Assembly (NCBI GenBank): GCA_021199475.1
Contig: JAJQHZ010000161.1
Span: forward strand, 1-43,276
Length of the DNA: 43,276 nt
Direction of reading: 5' to 3'
From: Lachnospiraceae bacterium
GTDB taxonomy: Bacteria; Bacillota; Clostridia; Lachnospirales; Lachnospiraceae
A model generated the notes under the pieces. It was given only the letters and a program-made list of their open reading frames with translations, was not told the DNA's origin and ran no database searches. The first letter of the stretch is position 1, and every line of letters begins with the position of its first letter. The translations under genes were made by a program, and so were the position numbers. This document shows positions 9,175 through 16,700 of the stretch, in pieces.

Positions 9175-10533
9175 TTATGCAAGAATATCCTCAATGTCAT
9201 CCAGACCCTTTTCCTGCGTGATGATAATAACACTGTCCCCGGTCTGCATCCGGTCCGAGCCGCCCGGGATGATAATTTTTCCTTCACGGTAAATGCAGGC
9301 CACCAGAATCCCCTTTCGGATCGGGAGCTCCTGAAGCGTCTTCCCCGTCACGCGCGAAGACCCCCGGATGATGAATTCCAGCGCCTCCGCCTTCCCGTCA
9401 ATAATTTTATGTAAGGTCTCCACATTGCTGCCATAGGAATTTTTCATGGAGCGCGCGTAGCGGATGATCATCTCTGCCACGATATTCTTCGGATGGACGA
9501 TCGTATCCAGATCCAGCTCCCGGATCACCTCGTCAAACGCGATCCGGTTCACCTTGGTAATGATTTTTTTCTGACCGCCCATCTTTTTGGCGTAGAGCGA
9601 AATCAGAATATTTTCCTCATCAATATTGGTCATCGCGGCAAACGCCTCGTATTTCTCCAGATCCTCTTCCAGAAGCAGCTCTTTATCCGTGCCGTCCCCA
9701 TGGACGATGGTCGCCTTCGGAAGCATCTCGCTGAGCTGCTCACACCGACTGTAGTCCTTTTCAATAATCTTAACGCGGATTCCCACCGCTCCGAGCAACT
9801 TCGCCAGATAATACGCCATCGGGCTGCCGCCGACAATCATAATATTTTTCACCTGATTGGAGATAATCCCTACCTGGCGGAAAAACTGATTCGCGTCATT
9901 GCTGCCGCCGACAATCGCGATCTGGTCCTTCTCCCGCAGAATGGTATTGCCATCCGGAATGATCAGCTCCTTGCCCCGTTCAATCGCGCAGATCAGAATA
10001 TTTCCATGCACCTTCCGCGACAGATCCGCGATCCGGAGCCCGTTCAGCACAGAGCCTTCCTTCACACGGAATTTCAGGATATCGACACGGTTCTTCGCAA
10101 AGGAATCCACGTCAATCGCGGACGGAAACTTCAGATTCCTCGAAATCTCCAGCGCCGCCACCAGATCCGGATTAAGAATCATGGAAATATGAAAATTATC
10201 GCGGATATACGCAATCTCCGAATTGTATTCCGGATTCCGCACTCGCGCAATCGAGTGGCATTTCCCGCTGCTTTTTGCCATCAGACAGCAGAGAAGATTC
10301 AGCTCATCCGAACCGGTCACCGCAATGAGCATATCCGCATTTTCAATGCCCGCCTCCATCTGAATCTGATGACTCGCACCATTTCCGGTGATCCCCATCA
10401 GATCATACTGGCCTGTGGCATCCTCCACAAGCTCTTCCTTCTGGTCAATGACCGTGACGTCATTCTCTTCATTGCACAGCTCCGCAGCCAGGGTCATACC
10501 CACCTTGCCAAGGCCGACAATAATGATCTTCAT
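9175..10533 (-). CDS. trkA: TrkA, peripheral RCK gating subunit of the K+ transporter
   Basis: This 452-residue cytoplasmic protein has two RCK halves, the long TrkA form. The first opens with the Rossmann motif MKIIIVGLGKVGMTLAAE and continues with TrkA_C at about 140-220. The second Rossmann fold starts near residue 230 (IMIVGGSPMAYYLAKLL, a weaker glycine motif) and ends in a second TrkA_C domain with IIPGGSDRMQTGDSVIII. Such proteins bind NAD(H) or ATP/ADP and gate TrkH. The ATG at 10533 has a GGGAG site ten bases upstream. It is 27 bases downstream of the aminotransferase gene and 14 upstream of trkH, which fits one transcript. Confidence 0.96.
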   Translation of the reverse strand: MKIIIVGLGKVGMTLAAELCNEENDVTVIDQKEELVEDATGQYDLMGITGNGASHQIQMEAGIENADMLIAVTGSDELNLLCCLMAKSSGKCHSIARVRNPEYNSEIAYIRDNFHISMILNPDLVAALEISRNLKFPSAIDVDSFAKNRVDILKFRVKEGSVLNGLRIADLSRKVHGNILICAIERGKELIIPDGNTILREKDQIAIVGGSNDANQFFRQVGIISNQVKNIMIVGGSPMAYYLAKLLGAVGIRVKIIEKDYSRCEQLSEMLPKATIVHGDGTDKELLLEEDLEKYEAFAAMTNIDEENILISLYAKKMGGQKKIITKVNRIAFDEVIRELDLDTIVHPKNIVAEMIIRYARSMKNSYGSNVETLHKIIDGKAEALEFIIRGSSRVTGKTLQELPIRKGILVACIYREGKIIIPGGSDRMQTGDSVIIITQEKGLDDIEDILA

Positions 10534-10560
10534 TTGTCTATTCTCCCGATATACGCTTTT

Positions 10561-11880
10561 TTATAAAGAAAACTCCTCCGCCAGCTTCTTAAACTCCGGC
10601 AGCGAATTCACAATCGTCTCATAGGAAACGCAGTACGCCAGCCGCACATACCCCGTGCACGCGAAGGAGCTGCCCGGCACCGCCAGAATGTGATATTTTT
10701 TCGCGGCAGCCACAAATGCGGCCTCCGCTGCAAGGCGGTTCCCGGCATCATCCGCTCTGGTTTCGCTGTCAGCGTTCCTGCGGCCTTTCGAATCCGCTTC
10801 GCTGCCCGCGCCACACGCCTGATCCGCTCCTGCTCCGCCTTCCGCATCGCACACGGAACCCGTCTCCGGCACCTTCACCCACAGATAAAATGCGCCCTGC
10901 GGGCGGATACAGGTAAAGCCAAGGCTTGTCAGTCCTTCATAGAGCGTCTTGCGATTCCGGTCATAAAACGCCAGATCCGCCTGGCAGTCCACGCAGCGGC
11001 CTACCGCCAGCTGAATCAGAGAAGGCGCATTCACACAGCCGCTGATGCGGTTTGCGATCGTCGCCGCGTCAATTGTCACCGCGCTGTCCTCCAGCTCATC
11101 CGGAATCAGCAGATAGCCAATCCGCTCACCCGGAAGCGACAGCGACTTGCTGTAGGAATACACCACCATTGTGTTCGCATAATAGTTCGTCACAAACGGA
11201 ACCGTCGCCCCGTCAAAGACCAGCTCCCGATACGGCTCGTCCGAAATCAGGTAAATCGCATGTCCGTACTCCTTCTGCTTTTCCTCCAGGATCGCCGCAA
11301 GCGCGCGGATCGTCTCCTCCGAATATACGACGCCGGTCGGATTGTTCGGATTGTTGATAATCACGGCCTTTGTCTTTTCGTTCATCTTTGCGCGGAATCC
11401 CTCCTGATTGATCTGGAACGTCGACTCGTCCGGGTCGACCGTCACCAACACGCCGTCATAATTTGTGACATACGCACGGTACTCCAGGAAATACGGCGCG
11501 AATGTAATCACCTCATCGCCCGGATCAAGCACTGTCTTGAACGCGACATTCAGTCCGCTCCCGGCTCCCACCGTCATAATCAGATTCCGCTCGGTAAACG
11601 AGGTGCCGAACCGCCGGTTCAGGTTCTCCGCAATCGCCGCGCGCACCTGCGGATACCCCGCATTGCTCATATATCCGTGAACAAAAAGAGGATCCTCCTC
11701 ATCAAGGATCTCCTTAATCGCCTGATTCACCTTCTCCGGCGCCGGCACGTTCGGATTGCCAAGGCTGAAATCATAGACCTTATCCGCGCCATAAAGCGCC
11801 GCCATCTGCTTCCCTTCCTCAAACATCATCCGGATCGCGGAATTATTCGCGAGGAACGGGCGCATTTTTTCTGAAATCAT
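10561..11880 (-). CDS. Class I/II PLP-dependent aminotransferase (aspartate aminotransferase-like)
   Basis: A cytoplasmic fold-type I aminotransferase of 439 residues. Family motifs are intact: NNPNNPTG at 177-184, the SDEPYREL segment (Asp214, Tyr217), PLP lysine Lys245 in YSYSKSLSLPGERIGY, and the substrate-carboxylate arginine in YVRLAYC near 413. Residues about 340-385 are a Gly/Ala/Asp/Arg-rich low-complexity stretch between FYLWVKVP and the AAFVAAAKKYHILAVPG segment; removing it leaves the typical length of about 395. The ATG at 11880 follows a GGGGGA site. It heads the trkA-trkH-CNNM run. The preferred amino acid cannot be told; the close match of the SLGNPN and SYSKSLS segments to gut clostridial aspartate/tyrosine-type enzymes is from memory. 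Confidence 0.92.
   Translation of the reverse strand: MISEKMRPFLANNSAIRMMFEEGKQMAALYGADKVYDFSLGNPNVPAPEKVNQAIKEILDEEDPLFVHGYMSNAGYPQVRAAIAENLNRRFGTSFTERNLIMTVGAGSGLNVAFKTVLDPGDEVITFAPYFLEYRAYVTNYDGVLVTVDPDESTFQINQEGFRAKMNEKTKAVIINNPNNPTGVVYSEETIRALAAILEEKQKEYGHAIYLISDEPYRELVFDGATVPFVTNYYANTMVVYSYSKSLSLPGERIGYLLIPDELEDSAVTIDAATIANRISGCVNAPSLIQLAVGRCVDCQADLAFYDRNRKTLYEGLTSLGFTCIRPQGAFYLWVKVPETGSVCDAEGGAGADQACGAGSEADSKGRRNADSETRADDAGNRLAAEAAFVAAAKKYHILAVPGSSFACTGYVRLAYCVSYETIVNSLPEFKKLAEEFSL
10728..10865 (-). repeat. Low-complexity insert inside the aminotransferase
   Basis: About 45 codons rich in Gly, Ala, Asp, Glu and Arg (for example GGAGADQACGAGSEAD) lie at a position where family members have a short surface loop. 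The frame is kept on both sides. Confidence 0.7.
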
Positions 11881-11910
11881 TGTAATATCCCCCTGTACGA
11901 TTCTTAACCG

Positions 11911-11945
11911 TTCAGAACATCATCAAAGCAACCCGCTGTTCTGAA
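11911..11945 (-). promoter_or_regulatory. Perfect inverted repeat in the aminotransferase leader
   Basis: TTCAGAACA (11911-11919) and TGTTCTGAA (11937-11945) are exact inverted repeats separated by 17 bases, 30 bases ahead of the ATG. No T-run follows, so this is an operator or leader hairpin rather than a terminator. The rest of 11946-12170 holds no gene; a second weaker dyad, GGACG/CGTCC, lies near 11962-11992. Confidence 0.45.
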
Positions 11946-12098
11946 TTTTAGTCATCCGCCTGCAGGACGAATGTTCCTCCTCAAGCATCCCGTCCTTTAT
12001 AGACGCCTATACTTTACTACAAGAGTATCTCCTTTTCAAGCCCATTTTTCTGCAAAAACTCCGCCAATTCCTGCATAAAATCCAGAACATCGGTATTC

Positions 12099-12192
12099 GG
12101 CCCATACTTCTCACCCGCCCAGATGCTCTGCATGTGCAGAAGTATCTGCTTTTCCGCCGGCCCACACTTCTCACCCGCCCAGATGCCCTGCA
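12099..12192 (-). repeat. 60-bp-spaced direct repeat duplicating the 3' end of spoVAB
   Basis: A 34-base block occurs at 12099-12132 and again at 12159-12192 with two mismatches. The right-hand copy holds the last codons and TGA stop of spoVAB. The left-hand copy, 60 bases further downstream and in the same frame, repeats the codons for HLGG and a TGA. Confidence 0.85.
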
Positions 12193-12587
12193 AAATACAG
12201 AAAGCTGCCTACGGTTTTCCCGGCAGCGAGCGTGGCGACAAACCAGCCCGCCCCCTTCGTGATGCCAAACCGTCTGCTGTAGACCGGAAACAGATCCACC
12301 AGCTCCGCCAGTGCCAGAATCCAGCCTCCGACGAACACGCCGATGAACAGCCCCGCCGTCGCCAGAAGCCACACACCGACCGCGGCTTCAAACTCAAACA
12401 CCGTGACCACCGCTCCGCAGACGCCGCCCAGAAGGATTGCATCCTCATACCACAAAATCTGCCGCGCCGTGTGCGTTAGACCGATAAAGCGGGTGAGAAT
12501 CCCCAGTCCGACCATCACCGACACCACGCCTCCCGCAATCAGGAATCCGGCAGAAAATCCAATGATTGTAATAAGAGCCTGTCCCAT
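12171..12587 (-). CDS. spoVAB: Stage V sporulation protein AB
   Basis: A small four-helix membrane protein of 138 residues, matching SpoVAB in length and pattern: FSAGFLIAGGVVSVMVGLGILTRF..., a Glu-containing second helix, then IGVFVGGWILALAELVDLFPVYSRRF near the C-terminus. SpoVA proteins sit in the inner forespore membrane and take part in dipicolinic acid traffic. An upstream ATG at 12596 touches the AAGGGAG ribosome site; the ATG at 12587, nine bases away, is the better start and gives the family-like MGQALITIIG. It starts 21 bases past spoVAA. The usual spoVAC-AD-AE genes do not follow. Its 3' end is duplicated downstream. Confidence 0.9.
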   Translation of the reverse strand: MGQALITIIGFSAGFLIAGGVVSVMVGLGILTRFIGLTHTARQILWYEDAILLGGVCGAVVTVFEFEAAVGVWLLATAGLFIGVFVGGWILALAELVDLFPVYSRRFGITKGAGWFVATLAAGKTVGSFLYFAGHLGG

Positions 12588-12608
12588 GCTTTCCATCTCC
12601 CTTTCGTC

Positions 12609-13220
12609 TCAGCCAGATTTTTTGCTCTCGATCAGGGTTTTCTCCACATCCTCCTCGTAAACGCGCATCTGCACCTGCAGCGGAGTCGGGTCTGACTTAC
12701 TCTTTTTCCGGGCAAAATGATGGAAGAAAATCAGAATCCCAAGCCCCACGCCGACGGAATACGAGATCTCCAGCAGCGTAAACCCGCTGGAGGTTCTGCC
12801 CGTAACCATTTCATAGAGCCTTCCAAACAGCTCCGTGATCCCCACATCCGTATTGAATGCCATAATCGTAAACGCGGCCCCGAAAAAAGACAGAAAGCAG
12901 AGCAGCGCCGTCTTGATCCAGGTCCAGACATCTGCCCGCGCCTGTGATTTTTCCAAAGTCAGAATAAAATCCGTCTCTCCGAGATTATTAATCTCAAGCT
13001 TCGGATATTCCTGCCAGATGACCGGCAGCACATCCAGAATCGAATAGACATAACGCCCCGGCCGTCGGACCCAGTCCATCGGAAGCCGCAGCGTCTTCAC
13101 CTTGCTTTCCACCGTCTTTTCCGCGCAGCAGATCTGCGCAATCTCTCCCAGCCTGACCCTGTCGCTGGTCACCTTCACATTCTTCCCGATTTTCAGATAC
13201 AGCGTGTCTGATGTACTCAT
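12609..13220 (-). CDS. spoVAA: Stage V sporulation protein AA
   Basis: A 203-residue protein of the SpoVAA family. The soluble N-terminal half (LYLKIGKNVKVTSDRVRLGEIAQICC, then DWVRRPGRYVYSILDVLPVIWQEYP) precedes two membrane helices, about 105-125 (TALLCFLSFFGAAFTIMAF) and 140-165. The segment MAFNTDVGITELFGRLYEMVTG between them is a family signature. The tail is basic. The ATG at 13220 follows AAGGGAATT. It is followed closely by spoVAB, as in Bacillus. A forespore (SigF/SigG) promoter would be expected, but no convincing one was found. Confidence 0.92.
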   Translation of the reverse strand: MSTSDTLYLKIGKNVKVTSDRVRLGEIAQICCAEKTVESKVKTLRLPMDWVRRPGRYVYSILDVLPVIWQEYPKLEINNLGETDFILTLEKSQARADVWTWIKTALLCFLSFFGAAFTIMAFNTDVGITELFGRLYEMVTGRTSSGFTLLEISYSVGVGLGILIFFHHFARKKSKSDPTPLQVQMRVYEEDVEKTLIESKKSG

Positions 13221-13376
13221 AATTCCCTTGCTCCCATCCTCTTCCTTTCGGACCGATTCTTCTTTCTTTTTTCTCTTCCATCACCGCTGCCTCCGCGTTC
13301 CCGGACTCAGCGGTCGTCTTTGCTGTCACTGTCAACGCATTCCTGACTCCATGGTCATTTCATTCGGTCTTCTCTG

Positions 13377-13517
13377 TCAGATTCGAACCGCTTCCTCCGC
13401 GCACACCAGCGTCGCGTTGCGCGGCCGGTTCATCTGTGTTGACACCATCCAGACTCCAAAAGCGAAACTCATCGCGAGAAGAAATGCCACCATCGTCCAC
13501 CATATTCGTTTCCGCAT
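13377..13517 (-). CDS. Small single-pass membrane protein, unknown
   Basis: A 46-residue frame reads MRKRIWWTMVAFLLAMSFAF and ends in a short polar tail with NRPRNATLVCAEEAVRI. The basic start plus a 19-residue hydrophobic stretch predicts one membrane helix with the tail outside. The ATG at 13517 has an AGAAGG site six bases away; the frame opens 48 bases earlier at 13565 with a poorer site. It lies directly upstream of spoVAA and might be co-expressed during sporulation. I do not recognise a family, and short frames can arise by chance. Confidence 0.45.
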   Translation of the reverse strand: MRKRIWWTMVAFLLAMSFAFGVWMVSTQMNRPRNATLVCAEEAVRI

Positions 13518-13644
13518 ATTGCGCCTTCTTTCCTGCTTCAGCATACAAAACTGTTCCCAATCCATACGCTTCCCAAAAAGGGGTTGATTTATTCTGTTTC
13601 CACTTTGGTTTTTAAATTCATTTTTTTACATCAAAAAGCGGTTT

Positions 13645-13685
13645 AAAAAAAGACCCCTGCTTTGGCAAACGCTGACGCAGAAGTC
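13645..13685 (-). terminator. Intrinsic terminator after the arylsulfotransferase gene
   Basis: Minus strand: arm GACTTCTGC (13685-13677) pairs with GCAGGGGTC (13660-13652) through nine pairs, two of them G-T, followed at once by seven T. It lies 70 bases past the stop codon at 13756. Confidence 0.75.
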
Positions 13686-13690
13686 CTTTC

Positions 13691-13753
13691 TTATTATCTA
13701 TTATTTATTTTCTATTTATGTTCTATCTATTATCTATCTATTATTTATTCATT
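13691..13753. repeat. AT-rich imperfect TATC/TATT repeat tract
   Basis: About 63 bases made almost entirely of TATC, TATT and TTAT units lie between the arylsulfotransferase stop codon and its terminator. The tract is strikingly unlike the G+C-rich surroundings. The units are too degenerate to be a clean slippage tract. Confidence 0.7.
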
Positions 13754-13755
13754 CC

Positions 13756-16700
13756 CTATTCACAGGTAAAGCTCCCTTCGATGTTGTACAGCTCATCGTC
13801 GTACATCACCTGAATCGTGTAGGTGTCCGCTTCCAGGGTAGTCAATGGAATCGGGATCTCGTAGCGGTAGCTGTCTACATCGCTCGACTGGGAATCGATA
13901 TCCGTGATGTCATAGACGTAGGTATGCTCCGTTCCATTGAAAATTACCTGTGTAAACATGTGATCGCTGTTCTCCATATACAGCACGCCGCCCCGCAGGG
14001 TGAAGCTTAAGGTCTCCGCCGAAAGCGTTTCATTCTCCGTGATGGTCACCACATCTTCGGAATCCACCTCAACCGGCGCGCGCAGCGTTCCCTTTATGCT
14101 GTTCTCAGAAAGTGTATAAGCCCCGGCGCAGTCATTCATGGAGAGCGAGATTGCATAGCCCCGGTAGAACCGGTGCGTGATTTTCCAGGTGTTCAGAATC
14201 TCTCCGCTCTCGTATTCAATTTCATAAATCTGGCCGCGGTTCGTCGTATTCAGAGACGAGGAAAGATACGCGTTTACCGAAAAAACCCGGTTTTCCTCGC
14301 TGTCGTAAAACGCATTGGAGGTAATGACCGAATAAGCGGTCTCATAGTTTTTCAGCTGCGTCACCGTCATCGCCTCTGCATCCACCGAATAGATTTTCAC
14401 ATAGGAGGAGCCGGTGTAATCGTAGGTCGAAACGCTCCGATATGCCGAATAGTGATTGTCAAACAGCATGATTTCCACCGTCAGCGGATTGCCGTCGAGG
14501 TCTTCTTCCAGCGCGTAGGCGGCGTGCTGCTGATAGTGCCATTGGATATCCTCCGTGGCCGTGAGCACCTTGTCCTCATATCCGGTGCCCTCCCACATCG
14601 TCGGGTCAGCAAGAATCCACAGGATTTCATCGGTCGACCAGTCAATCCGGATGACCGAGTGCAGATTGCGGCAGCTGATCAGAATCGAGTCCGTCGCCTC
14701 ATCGTAGGACACGGTGTTGGTGTGGCACCAGTCATCGCGGTCGATGTAAGAAAGTCCCTCAAACAGCTCGTTCAGGTTCAGCGATTTCACGACCTCGCCC
14801 GTCTCGCGGTCAATCTCCTGAATCATGTTCTGCTCATAGCCATCATTCGAATTCGTAAGAACCAGAAAGTTGCCGTCCGGCGTCATTTCCTTGATATCGT
14901 GATGGACGCCCTCCGGGAAATAATAGACGTTGTAAACCCGGCCGAGGTAATCCATCTCCCAGAACTCCGGGGAGTTCGGCATACTCGCATTCGGATAGAG
15001 GACATTCTCTGCTTCCATCAGGAAATGCCCGTTTTCCAGCATAAACAGCCCATAGTATTCCCACTCGATCGTGCAGTACCAGCGGATTTCGCCCGTCTCG
15101 TCAAACGCATACGCATACGGCGCGGACAGACCGGAGACCAGCATCAGATCCATGGCGGACTCCGTCGTATACGTGCCGGTCTCTACCTCGCCCTGCAGCG
15201 CGGACGGCAAAGCCTCGGTCGTGATTGTGATGCTTCTCGTATCCGTCACGTTCCCATCCGAATCCAGGAGCTCCAGCACCACTTCATTGTCATATCCGGC
15301 ATACAGACCCAGCACCGGAACGATGTGCAGCGTGTCCGCATCGATCGTGTCCGTGATATCCTGCGCGTCCGAAGCTTCCTCTGAATCTGTTCCCTCCTGC
15401 GATTCCTGATCTTCCTGTGCGCTGCTCTTTCCCTTTACGGTCACGCGCACCTCGCACGCTTCGTCCGTCTCAAACGCCACCACAGCCGTCAGCGGCGTAT
15501 TCTGATACGGATTCTGGATCACCAGAGGATTGTTGAACGTATAACCATTCGTCTCCACCTCCGCGACGATCGCGTCTGAGATTGCCTGCGTCTGCTCCGG
15601 CGCCGTCAGCTCCGTCTCAAGATCGGTCTCAATCCCGGCTGCGGAGCTCAGCGCATCAGCAGAAAGCACGGTATAGCTTTGGCCGTCCACATCATAGAGC
15701 ACATACTGCGCGCCTTCATCCTCGACCGATTCTCGCGTATCCACGTAAACATTCCAGTAGTTTCCGGTCCGGTACAGCGTCCCATTGTTATACAGATAGA
15801 GATAATAGCGGTGTCCGGCCTCCACAGAGTCCGCGGTAATCCAGAGGCTGAAGTTCACCTCACCCTCGACCGTCGAGGTTGTCGACGCCGCAATCGAGAA
15901 CCGGCAGACATCGCCGGATTCACTCACCAGCACCAGCGACGCGTCCTCGCCCGTCTCCGGCCACGAGCCGGAGATCACCAGCCGGTCCGGCTTTTCCAAC
16001 AGCTCCGTAATGCTAAAGGCAGCAGTCTCCGATACAGCAGACAGGACGCTTGTTATATTCGCATCTTCTCCATTCTCATCAGCACCAGCCTCATCGATAC
16101 CGGCCTCATCGACACCGGCTTCATCGGTCTCAGATTCTTCGACATTTTCCACTGTCTGGCTGTCCACATCCGCCAGCAGGCTTTCAAGCGGGACCGCCTC
16201 TCCATCCACGTTGACCGTCAGCTCCTCTATATCCTCTTGCGCAACACTGCCCAGGCTGCCGTACCAGTGTGCTTCCTCTGTAAGACTGTACGTAGTTTCC
16301 TCCGTGTACAGAGACGCACGGATGCTGCGGTAGGTCGAGGAAGGAATTGTCATCTCATAGACCAGCTCATCCCCGATGATCAGGTCGATGTACGTGCACT
16401 TATTTCCCTGGTTTGCCTGCGGCACCGTCAGATCATAGCTCGCAAGCTCCTCATTGTAGCTGTTGCTCCCGGACGTGATCCAGTAGGTGTCCTCGTCCAG
16501 ATACTCTGCCCCGGAAATATAGGAAGAATACCAGGAGGCACCTCGCTCTTCTCCGTAGCTCCATACCTGCTCAATCGTCATCGTCTCCGTATCGATGTGA
16601 TAGCGTACCGCCCTCGAGTAAACATCATCCCCCGAGGTCGCCTCATCCTCCGCTCCGACCTTCGTCCGCTGTTTCCCATTATCAAAAAGCAGAATGTCTC

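Noticed and set aside
12007-12372. 121-codon minus-strand frame overlapping spoVAB with repeated CRASGRVRS segments
   Set aside because: It is a shifted reading of spoVAB and its duplicated tail; the repeats come from the DNA duplication.
12994-13335. 113-codon minus-strand frame overlapping the start of spoVAA
   Set aside because: Shifted frame; spoVAA itself matches its family through this interval.
13566-13660. Forespore SigF/SigG promoter ahead of the small membrane protein and spoVAA
   Set aside because: Only partial matches such as GAATT and GGAAACAGAA with wrong spacing; not convincing.
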